Positions 1-7,000 of a stretch of DNA of 9,944 nucleotides are shown in pieces (the stretch's first letter is position 1; each line of letters starts with the position of its first letter). The DNA lies in the NCBI GenBank assembly GCA_023269365.1, contig JAHFTN010000056.1:1-9944 (forward strand), in the 5' to 3' direction. Below the pieces are notes generated by a model. That model was not told the origin of the DNA and did not search any database. It was given only the letters and a program-made list of their open reading frames with translations. This stretch comes from Chlamydiota bacterium (GTDB lineage: Bacteria; Chlamydiota; Chlamydiia; Chlamydiales; Rhabdochlamydiaceae). The position numbers were made by a program, and so were the translations under genes.

Positions 1-44
1 ATTTTTTAAGCCCAAAAAATGGGGGTTTACGAAAAATTTTTCGC

Positions 45-75
45 AAAATCCCTCAATCTTCAAGGGGATTTTTTT
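45..75 (+). terminator. T-tailed hairpin, probable intrinsic terminator
   Basis: An 8-bp inverted repeat (45-52 with 65-72, AAAATCCC/GGGATTTT, 12-nt loop) runs directly into seven T residues at 69-75 on the plus strand. This arrangement would stop a plus-strand transcript entering from the left of the window, converging on the minus-strand translocon operon. On the minus strand only four T follow the stem, so it may also act weakly on the translocon mRNA. Half the stem is A:T, so confidence is limited. A separate perfect 14-bp palindrome, CGAAAAATTTTTCG, lies beside it at 30-43. Confidence 0.4.
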
Positions 76-93
76 CTAGCGGGAGCTGCTGCG

Positions 94-122
94 TCCTGAC
101 CATCCTAATATCTTGTTATTTT
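94..122 (+). repeat. Short dispersed repeat, copy 1
   Basis: This 29-nt stretch matches 9744-9772 with two mismatches (A/T at the sixth base, C/T at the twelfth) in the same orientation. The similarity continues, with a gap, into a T-rich tail ending CTTGGTTG here and CTTGATTG in the other copy. It lies just beyond the 3' end of the small translocator gene. The other copy follows the stop codon of the GxxExxY gene. The two copies almost bracket the window. The function is unknown; a genome-wide repeat family is the simplest reading. Confidence 0.6.
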
Positions 123-138
123 TCTTTTTTCTTGGTTG

Positions 139-702
139 TTAGCCCATCGTTTTTGCGTAGGCTTTTAGGATGTCGAAAATGGCGGCTTCGATCTTTGCTA
201 TGATGGAATGAAGAGCAGCGGCTTCTTGCTGCCCTTCTTGGAAGGAGAGCTGTTTTAAGCTGCGCTTAGATTCTATGCCTGAAGATTTGCTGCTATGCCA
301 TAAATCGGAGACGGGAGCAACGCCACCAAAAAATTTGGAGGCAGTAGAGGCTGTCGTCCTTAGAAATTTGGAGCCACCCAGCGCATCGACAAGGGCATTG
401 ATGCGGGCGCTTTCATAGGGAAGACTATTCTTGTGAAGGAGGCTTCCTAAAATCGCAAGACTTGCGCCAAGAGAGGTGAAAGAAAGGGTGGAGTAGCCTT
501 GCCAGTTTTTTTGAGAATGGAGATCTTGTGTCATCGTTCTAAAGCAGTTGATGTCGTGGCGCACAAGACTGAGCGCTTCACTATTTAATCCATGTAACAT
601 CTTAGAGAGCTCTGAGAGGAGGGAAAAGAGCTCATCCAAGCGGTCTTGATGGGGAGCGCTAGAGCAAGAAGGGGTTGCAATGACATCTGCTGTGCGGGGC
701 AT
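139..702 (-). CDS. Putative small T3SS translocator (SctB/SseD/YopD-like)
   Basis: The 187-residue product is best read as the minor hydrophobic translocator that inserts in the host membrane with the large translocator encoded just upstream. An N-terminal amphipathic helix (about residues 20-62) is followed by one short hydrophobic segment (about 71-89), a glycine/serine-rich middle part (108-145) and a helical C-terminus (150-186). This is the architecture of SseD and YopD, and the length is close to that of SseD (195). I see no clear residue-level signature, so the call rests on architecture and position as last gene of a translocon operon. It starts 4 nt after the upstream stop codon, with an AGGTGA ribosome binding site overlapping the end of that gene, which implies translational coupling. 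No PxLxxP chaperone-binding motif was found. It could instead be an unrelated secreted membrane-active protein. Confidence 0.6.
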   Translation of the reverse strand: MPRTADVIATPSCSSAPHQDRLDELFSLLSELSKMLHGLNSEALSLVRHDINCFRTMTQDLHSQKNWQGYSTLSFTSLGASLAILGSLLHKNSLPYESARINALVDALGGSKFLRTTASTASKFFGGVAPVSDLWHSSKSSGIESKRSLKQLSFQEGQQEAAALHSIIAKIEAAIFDILKAYAKTMG

Positions 703-706
703 AAAA

Positions 707-1564
707 TCACCTGATGAGTTGGGTCTTGGTTTTGTGGATGAGATCTAATGCGTTTTGGGCCTTTTTCAGTGCATTTTTAAGCTCACTTAAAAAGATCCTT
801 ACTTTTTCTGTAAGGGAGCTTAACTCCTCCCTCTCTTCTGTGAGGTGCCCTTGGATGAGCTGCAAGTCGGCTTGGATCCAGAGGGTTTGCGCGTCCGTAA
901 TCCCCTTTCCCATCGTCGTCATCCCACTAAAGAGGGAAAGGGCTGTCTGGGCAATGAGCGCTGTGTTTTGCACTGCGAGGGCAGCTCCATAGATAGATCC
1001 TGCGATGCCGCAGCTAGCAGCAAGGACCCCAAGTGCAGTCGGAAGGAGGAGTGCCAACTGTTTTTTCCTCTCCTCATTTTCATGGGAGAGCTGCCCTGCG
1101 ACCCAATCCCACGCCCGGCTCTCAGAAAGGGTGGTATTTGCAAGGGAGAGAAGGCCAGAGGCAATCATGATCCCTCCCACAAGGGCGCCCCCACCAGAGG
1201 CGATGCAAGAAGCCCCCAGGACCATCGTGATGGCAGCGAGCAGACAAGAGGCGATCTTTTTTAACATCGACCAAAAATTCCCCGATTGAGCCTTTGTCGC
1301 TGCTTCTTTCAGCTTTTGTATGTTCTCCACAGAAAGGGAGCGAATCTTTTCCTTCACATCCCCGAGGCGCATCGTTACAGAATTGAGGATTTCGCCTATC
1401 GAGCATTCTAACTCATTTGCCAAAGAGATCAAGCGGTACTCCGAAGAGGGACGCATGAGCTGCGGCGGCTTTTGTTCCCATGAAGGGAGGGGGTCTGCGG
1501 GTTTTTTTTCAAAATTTCCAAGAGGAAACAAAGGGGGAAAGGGAGGAGATTCAATGCGTGCCAT
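707..1564 (-). CDS. T3SS large translocator (SctE; SseC/YopB/IpaB-like)
   Basis: This 285-residue protein has the layout of the pore-forming large translocator. It has a proline-rich N-terminus, a helical stretch (about 43-95), two hydrophobic regions (about 101-142 and 170-214, each rich in Ala/Gly/Leu), and a C-terminal coiled coil (about 225-282). Residues 34-39 (PQLMRP) fit the P/V-x-L-x-x-P motif with which IpaB/YopB-type translocators bind the groove of their TPR chaperone, and that chaperone is encoded immediately upstream. The protein is short for the family: SseC, YopB and the chlamydial CopB proteins have roughly 400-500 residues, so the N-terminal coiled-coil part is reduced. The ATG lies 14 nt inside the end of the chaperone gene, consistent with co-translation. 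The family assignment is strong. Which T3SS machine it serves cannot be told from this window. Confidence 0.8.
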   Translation of the reverse strand: MARIESPPFPPLFPLGNFEKKPADPLPSWEQKPPQLMRPSSEYRLISLANELECSIGEILNSVTMRLGDVKEKIRSLSVENIQKLKEAATKAQSGNFWSMLKKIASCLLAAITMVLGASCIASGGGALVGGIMIASGLLSLANTTLSESRAWDWVAGQLSHENEERKKQLALLLPTALGVLAASCGIAGSIYGAALAVQNTALIAQTALSLFSGMTTMGKGITDAQTLWIQADLQLIQGHLTEEREELSSLTEKVRIFLSELKNALKKAQNALDLIHKTKTQLIR

Positions 1565-1979
1565 GGAGTTGCTCTTTAAGTTGATAAATCTGCATTTCTA
1601 ACTCGGCATCTCTGCAGCAACAAAGCGCTTCCTCTAGGGCTAGAAGAGCTTCTTGGGGCTGCTCCAAATACATCAGACACTCTGCCACGTGGAAATAGGA
1701 AGAGGGGTCTTTTGTCTCGATGAGCACCGCTAAACTCCAAGCTTGGAGCGCCGCTTCATAATCCCGACACAGCTGTTTTGCGCTTGCAAGCCCTTGCCAG
1801 TAGGCAAAGGAGAACGGGTCGATCAAGATGAGCTGGGTGAAAAGGGCCGCAGCTGTGCGGTATTCCCCTTTTTCATACTGAGAAAATGCCTCTGCATGCA
1901 AAGCCCTCTCTTGTGCAGCAGGAAGAGCTCGAACCTCTTTTTCTCCCAATAACTGTAACACCTGAGATTGAAAAGTCAT
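1551..1979 (-). CDS. T3SS class II translocator chaperone (SycD/LcrH/IpgC/SscA family, TPR)
   Basis: This 142-residue protein is built of three tetratricopeptide repeats (about residues 26-59, 60-93 and 94-127). It carries family-typical strings: an AFSQYEKGEY-type first repeat, a LIDPFSFAYWQGLA-type second repeat and FHVAECL at 96-102. The last matches the FHAAECLL segment of SycD/IpgC proteins. These chaperones bind the N-termini of both hydrophobic translocators in the cytosol and prevent premature insertion or aggregation. The neighbouring translocator carries a matching PxLxxP motif. The start codon overlaps the upstream stop (ATGA, 4 nt), so translation is probably coupled. The length is slightly below SscA (157) and SycD (168). 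The protein is unusually rich in cysteine near its end (C119 region, three in a row). This is the most secure T3SS assignment in the operon. Confidence 0.9.
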   Translation of the reverse strand: MTFQSQVLQLLGEKEVRALPAAQERALHAEAFSQYEKGEYRTAAALFTQLILIDPFSFAYWQGLASAKQLCRDYEAALQAWSLAVLIETKDPSSYFHVAECLMYLEQPQEALLALEEALCCCRDAELEMQIYQLKEQLHGTH

Positions 1980-2524
1980 TGTCCCATCTTGCTTAAAATG
2001 TGTCTAATCTCTCCCTCTTGCCCCTCGAGCATCTTCTTCCCTTTTTCCACCATCTGCCCCTGGTCATCATAGGCCCGGTTGATATGCAATAAGTGCTCGT
2101 TGACATCAGAGGTGTGCATCTTTAGCTCCCCGTCTAAGCCTTGAATCACAGCTTCTATCTCTTCTTCTTTCAAGAGGGTAAATTTCAACTCACAGCCGAG
2201 GAGCTCATCGATAGAGCGCTCTTTGAAATCGTCTGGCAGCCCCTGAATCAGGTCGGAGAAAATGGAGGGGTTCGCTTGGTGGATATGCAAAATGTCGCGC
2301 TGTAGCGACTTATTTTTATTGAGATCTAGCGGCTGCTTTTTCCGCTTGGCATGGGAGAGCTCATTTGTGACATCGGAGATGAGCTTAATTTCGCGGTTTG
2401 CGTTAGAGAGCTTGTCTTGCCTATCTGCAATTTTTTTCTCTTGAACCTCGAAATACTTTTCAAAGCAGCCAAGAGCAGAGAAGGCCAAATTAGTATCGAG
2501 TGCAGGATCAACTGTTTTAGGCAT
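1976..2524 (-). CDS. Putative T3SS needle-tip/filament protein (SctA; SseB/EspA-like)
   Basis: The product is 182 residues from the ATG at 2524. A TTG at 2560 would add 12 residues, and neither start has a convincing ribosome binding site. It is hydrophilic, with no signal peptide or membrane segment. A long N-terminal helix with coiled-coil character (about 24-60, containing KYFEVQEKKIADRQDKL) is followed by a variable middle and a C-terminal helix (about 119-182). SseB and EspA have the same plan, helix-globular middle-helix, at 190-200 residues. The N-terminal FEVQEKK resembles the FIEVQKN segment of SseB, and a LxKEEIEAVIQGLDGEL-like stretch resembles SseB's LQAIKAALDND. Its place as first gene, before the chaperone and both translocators, matches sseB-sscA-sseC-sseD. 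Similarity is weak, recalled rather than computed, so the call is an inference. An uncharacterised secreted substrate is the alternative. Confidence 0.5.
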   Translation of the reverse strand: MPKTVDPALDTNLAFSALGCFEKYFEVQEKKIADRQDKLSNANREIKLISDVTNELSHAKRKKQPLDLNKNKSLQRDILHIHQANPSIFSDLIQGLPDDFKERSIDELLGCELKFTLLKEEEIEAVIQGLDGELKMHTSDVNEHLLHINRAYDDQGQMVEKGKKMLEGQEGEIRHILSKMGQ

Positions 2525-2596
2525 AGGAAATGGGGTGTTAGACGACCGCCAATTTAGCAATCGACCCGATTTTTTTCAACAGACTTTTTTCGGAAC

Positions 2597-2602
2597 ATTA
2601 TA
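2597..2602 (-). promoter_or_regulatory. Candidate -10 element for the translocon operon
   Basis: The minus strand reads a perfect TATAAT at 2602-2597, about 70 nt upstream of the ATG at 2524 and in the gap after the dinD stop codon. No good TTGACA-like -35 is visible at 16-18 nt spacing. That region (about 2619-2625) lies within the 3' end of the dinD coding sequence. Transcription would begin near 2590. Confidence 0.45.
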
Positions 2603-2608
2603 GTCTCT

Positions 2609-3460
2609 TCAGTATTCAATAGAAGGAAGAACAGCGGGACACTCAATTAGCCTTTCCTCCTCCTTCTTGATCTGCTTTTCTAATTTCTTAACATCTTTTT
2701 CTACTGGCAACTCTTCTGGATAAATATTGCTTTCTATCAGAACGCGGCGCACACCTTGATTGTTTTTTATATGCTCTTCCGTAATCCGATGCTCTCCTTG
2801 CAAATTTTCCTTTTTGACATTGAAATGTGTGATTTCTCCTACAAAATCTTTAGCTTTAATTGTAATAGTCGGTAAAAAGTCAGCTAAAGCTCGGGATTCG
2901 GGGACTCCTAATTTGCGCTTCATTTCAATGGTAGTACTTCCTCCGAAAAGAGCTCGATCTCCCTGACTGCGAATTCTAGCAAAGCCCTGATCATCTACTC
3001 CATGTTGATAAAGAACTGAAGAGAGTTCTTTTTCTGTCTGCGTGAGTTTATGTCTCGCCTCTAGGCGTTCTAACATTGCAATGTGTTCTTCAAGCAATTC
3101 CTGTTTTCTTGTCTGTAAAGCAAAGTAGCTTTGAGCAAAAGCAATAGGCTCTTTGCGGGAATCTCCATTTTGGGCAATTAGATAACATGCATAACGAGAT
3201 AGCATGATATCTGGGATCGCTCGCTTTGTACCAGAACCAAGACTGACCATTTTCATGACATCACGAAAATGACTGTTTATAAGTAACTTAGAGTTAGAAC
3301 ATGCTATTTTTGCTTTTTCAATGACGTGAAGAAAATTGTCCCAGCTACTATAAGCAAAAAGCTCTTGCAGATCTCTTGCCATCCAATATTCGACATCCTG
3401 TTCAACATGGACAGTTTCTTCAAAGCTCCTGGATAGTTTGATAATGATTTCTTTTTTCAT
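2609..3460 (-). CDS. dinD: DinD-family DNA-damage-inducible protein D
   Basis: The 283-residue length is close to Escherichia coli DinD (274). The N-terminal BRO/KilA-like part carries the family hallmarks: EYWMARDLQ (24-32), NFLHVIEKAK (42-51), HF-x-DV-x-KMV (64-72), GSGTKRAIPDIMLSRYACYL (75-94, with the adjacent IAQNGD) and FAQSYFALQTRKQE (108-121). The C-terminal half keeps the GVDDQGFARIRSQGDRALFGG and LPTITIKAKDF regions and ends in a charged helix. E. coli DinD is LexA-regulated and reported to inhibit RecA-mediated strand exchange. Homologues are scattered and often sit in mobile DNA. Here an AGGT ribosome binding site lies about 8 nt before the ATG, and I saw no LexA box. The gene is visibly AT-richer than its neighbours and lies between a T3SS operon and a large palindrome, suggesting acquisition. 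Its function in this host is not shown by the sequence. Confidence 0.88.
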   Translation of the reverse strand: MKKEIIIKLSRSFEETVHVEQDVEYWMARDLQELFAYSSWDNFLHVIEKAKIACSNSKLLINSHFRDVMKMVSLGSGTKRAIPDIMLSRYACYLIAQNGDSRKEPIAFAQSYFALQTRKQELLEEHIAMLERLEARHKLTQTEKELSSVLYQHGVDDQGFARIRSQGDRALFGGSTTIEMKRKLGVPESRALADFLPTITIKAKDFVGEITHFNVKKENLQGEHRITEEHIKNNQGVRRVLIESNIYPEELPVEKDVKKLEKQIKKEEERLIECPAVLPSIEY

Positions 3461-3531
3461 ATCGACCTAGCTGGATTAAAAGATGGTGAGCAGCTTAGAC
3501 GGCCCTTCAATTTTTTAATAGTGTGATTTTT

Positions 3532-3568
3532 CAAAATGAGGCATTCCAACAATAGCGGGAATGCCTCA
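3532..3568 (-). terminator. Hairpin with T tail on the minus strand, candidate terminator of tamAB
   Basis: An 11-bp perfect stem (3537-3547 with 3558-3568, TGAGGCATTCC/GGAATGCCTCA) has a 10-nt loop. On the minus strand the stem is followed by TTTTGA (3536-3531). It would stop minus-strand transcripts coming from tamB and the palindrome before they reach dinD. It abuts the outer arm of the large palindrome and may be part of that element. Confidence 0.5.
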
Positions 3569-3869
3569 ACTCTTTGTACAGGACCCCAAATGGAGTTTTG
3601 CAATTCCCTCTATAAATAGAATCGCCTATGAAAAAGCACTCATTTGTCAGACTGGACTTTAGCCATTGGGAGGCGGCAAGTTCGCGAGATAAAGCCTCCT
3701 GGCTCTATTGGCTTTATTAATGGTCGGCTTGAATAAGCCACCATTAATAAAAGGGCCTCGCAAGAGGCCCGTGCCAATAGAGCCAGGAGGCTTTAGACGC
3801 GAAATTGCCTCCACCAATGGCTAAAGTCCAGTCAGATGAACCATTTTTTGTCCTGTACAAAGTCGAGTT
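3568..3869. repeat. Large composite imperfect palindrome (MITE-like or structural element)
   Basis: Nested inverted repeats fold this 300-bp region on itself. The outermost arms are TTTGTACAGGAC (3573-3584) with GTCCTGTACAAA (3850-3861). A 19-bp perfect pair joins 3651-3669 to 3814-3832. A 23-bp perfect pair joins 3690-3712 to 3773-3795. A 12-bp pair (3713-3724 with 3740-3751) is capped by a GGCTT/AAGCC stem with loop GAAT. A second hairpin, GGGCCTC-GCAA-GAGGCCC (3753-3770), emerges from the right side only, so the fold is a three-way junction. The left arm holds about 45 nt (3596-3640) absent from the right. No transposase is present. It could be a non-autonomous element, a recombination-prone cruciform or a structured RNA; the sequence cannot decide. 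Similar arms elsewhere in the genome would favour a mobile repeat. Confidence 0.75.
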
Positions 3870-4051
3870 ACGGAGAGTATTTTATATTGCCGAAATATGG
3901 GGCTCCTGAAGAGTACGAAATAGACAAGTCAGTCGGATGTCCTAAACAGAGATTCGAAAGGATTTCAATAAAGACATTTCTGGGACAGCTCCCTTTGAGC
4001 CCTGGGGCTTTGACGTTAAAAAAAGTTTTTGTCTAATGTGGCTTTGTCGAG
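3870..4051. other. Non-coding gap between palindrome and the tamB stop codon
   Basis: This stretch continues the gene-free interval 3461-4051. It contains a plus-strand reading frame (3836-4036, 66 codons) that begins inside the palindrome arm. The frame has no ribosome binding site and no family I recognise, so I do not call it a gene. No clear tamB terminator is visible here. A very tight AGCCC/GGGCT repeat at 3998-4009 has only a 2-nt loop and is unlikely to form a hairpin. Confidence 0.5.
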
Positions 4052-7000
4052 CTAATAGCTTTTGCGCCACTTGAGGGAAAACTTTCCCTCTTCTTGCTCT
4101 TGAGTTTCGGCTTGGAAGACAAAACCCTTCGGGAGCTCTACTTCGACGATGATTTGGCTGCTCGTCGCACTTTGGGAAAGGGTAACTAGGATGCCGCGGG
4201 TGAGGTATTTGCCGATTTGGACGGCGAGTTGATCGCTTCCCGGTGTCGAGGAGATATTGAGCCGGTCGATGCCGATACTTTTGCGGATCGAGGTGAGGAC
4301 ATCGGGTCCCGCTCCTCCTGAAAGACCGATGAGGGCGCTTGCGAGCTGGATCGCCTCTGACTGGCTGATTTCAGAGATATCTTTGTTGAATAAGATGAGC
4401 GCTAAAATCGAGCTTGTCGACTTATGGGGATTAGATTGGAAGGTGAGCTGCGGTGAAGTGAGGGGCCCGCGCATCATTGCCGTGATGGTGATATCGGGTA
4501 GACTCAGCGTGCCGCTGACGTTGAGATAGCCTGAGGGAGTGGGCTTGTCGCTAAAGACGAGACTCGCTTCTGTGAGCTTAAAGACCTTGCCAGAGAAGAT
4601 GTATTCTCCCTTGATGAGTTTAAACTCCCCGTTGGCAGCAATTTTACTATTGGTCCCATGCAGATGGATATCCCCCTCGAGAAGGGCATCGAGTCCTCTT
4701 CCTTCCACGTGCACATCGTCATTAGCTGTGAGTTCTAAATCGAGATGGAAAGCGAAGCTGGGCCCAGGAAGGGGCGTTTTTTCTTTTAGGCGCGAAGGCT
4801 TATGGATATAGGTAAAGGGTAGTGAGGGGGTCTCATAGGGAAGGCGCTCTGTGAGCTGGATGTGCGCCTTGTCGATGAGGAGGTTGCCCTGTGTGTCCAT
4901 CTGCTGCATATTCCCCAAGAGGTAGACAGGGCCAGAGAGGTGGGCATCGATCATATCAAAACCGAGTGCATGCAAGTTGTGCATCTCCGCATTTAAGGTA
5001 AAGGGGAAGTGGTCTTCCCTTTTGAGCTCGAAGCTCCCCGTTGCAAAAATCTCTCCTGACTGATCGTCTTGTGCATGGAGATTTAAGAGGCGAATTTCTG
5101 TATTTTGCGCTTCAAACTGCGCTTCGATCGACTTTAAAAATAGCCCGATAAAGTAGTTTTCATAGGAGCCGTTTTTCAAGGTGATATTTCCCTGTAAAGA
5201 GGGGTTTTCTAGCGTCTGTGATAGGAAGAGGCGGCAGGAGAGGTCCCCTGTAAAGTGGTTGGTGCCCAAATTGACAAAATCAAAGAGGTCTTGCAATCGC
5301 CCTTCAGCGATCACCTCTCCCGAGGTAGGACGAGTGGGGTCTAGATTCAAAGAGAAGGGATGAAGAGAGTATTGGGTGGGAAGGGTTGCGTGCGCATCGA
5401 GGAACTGCGCATCGCTAGCTTTAAGGTCTGTATGGATTTGCAGCGTATTTTGGTTGAGGTGCATCTGGATCGAGCCTTTGGCAAGGACCCCCTCTTGCGC
5501 ACCCAATTGAGTGATAGATCCTTCCTCTAGCGTCGCATTGAGCGCGCCTTGGATCCCCTCTTGCGTCGCATCGAAAAAGGCATGCGCGCTGACAAACCCT
5601 TGCAAAGCGAAGCGGGGACGCAGACACCGCACCACCTCTAGTGGGAAATGTTCGATGTCGAGTTTAGCATGTGCGCTGTTTGTATCGAGTAGGCATTCAG
5701 CAAAAAGAGGGGAATTGCCTATCTGGATCTCTAAGGGAGTCAGACGGATCTCTTGGGGGTTGATATCGAGAGAAACGTCATGTTTCAACTCAAAATCCAT
5801 CGTAGACAAGGTTCCTAGCAGTTGGTCGAGCTCCAGGTGGAAGGCTGGGGCTTTGTAGTTCCATGTCCCCTGGGAAAAGAGGGTAAAGGGCCCTTCAAGT
5901 CTTCCTTGCGCTTCTAAGGAGAAGGGGCAACGCTCCTCTTCTGAATAGGTATTGACGAGAAGCTTGTCTAGATAAAACCCTTGCCGATAGATCTTTTGCG
6001 CAACGAGAAGTATCTCTCCTCTGATCTCTTTTCTAAAATCGTTAAGTGTGCAGTTGAGATGCAGATCGTCGACGAGCAGATCATTGTAGTGAAAATTAGT
6101 GCCTGTAAAGACACAGCGCGCATTTTGTTTGCCTTCTTCAGAAAATAGGGTCAGATCGGCGAGCAAAGAGCCACGCAGTGCATCTACTTTGAAGAGCTCT
6201 TGATATCGATCTAGATTTTCTATGGATAAAAAGAGGCTCGCCTCATAAAGACCTGTCAGCGTGTTATACTGTAAAGAGCCCTTCGAAGTATCTCCTCCCG
6301 CTAGACACTCGAAATTTTCTACGCAAAAACTCTCTTTGGAAAGGGTGAGGCCAAATTCGCTTTTAAAGGGGATCCTCGCGTCTTCTGAAGAGAGGGTCAC
6401 AAGGGCCTTCCCTTGAGCTTGCTTATAAGAGCCCTCTAAAGAGCAGAGGAGGGTATTGGCCTGAAATTTCTCGATCTCGAGTCCTTCTGTCTCCATGGAG
6501 AACTTCACTTCCCCTTTGTCATATAAGACTTTTCCTTTCCCCTTTCCCTTCAGAGAATCGACGCCCAGCAGTGCAAGGTCGGGCAGAGAAAAGAAGGCGA
6601 GAAGTTCACTACTTTCTAACTCCTCGCGTAGAGTGCCTTTGCCTTGGATTTTTATCAGGTTGCGACTCAGCGCAAACTGCTCCAAGGTGATCTCTTTTAA
6701 AGAGGGGAGGGCGAAGCTAGTTTTAAATCCCCACTTTTGAAAGTGGCCGCGCGTTGTTCCTCTCAACGGATTTTCTAGCGCTGTTCCCCCATAGAAAATT
6801 TCTTTCCAACTTAAGAAGGGTCCTGCAACCTCTAACGCTGCATTTAGAGGACCCTGCCAAGGGAGAAAAGAGGGGAGGGGATCGAGATGGCAAGATAAGC
6901 TGGCCTCGATCCAGTTTTTGCGGGCACTTCCTTGAAAAACCCCTTCGAAATAGGCCTCGTGGGAGTCGGGAGAAAATAGGTGCACATCTAATGCAAACTC

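Noticed and set aside
845..1264. Plus-strand open frame of 139 codons opposite the large translocator gene
   Set aside because: It is antisense to a gene with clear family architecture, and its cysteine/arginine-rich composition is typical of a shadow frame.
2570..2594. Inverted repeat after dinD considered as its terminator
   Set aside because: Only CCGA/TCGG pairs; the intervening T and A runs are not complementary in the needed order, so no stable hairpin forms.
3537..3870. CRISPR array
   Set aside because: The repeats are inverted and nested, not regularly spaced direct repeats, and no cas gene is present.
3836..4036. A 66-codon plus-strand reading frame between the palindrome and tamB
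   Set aside because: Its first codons lie inside the palindrome arm, there is no ribosome binding site, and the protein resembles nothing I know. It is most likely chance.
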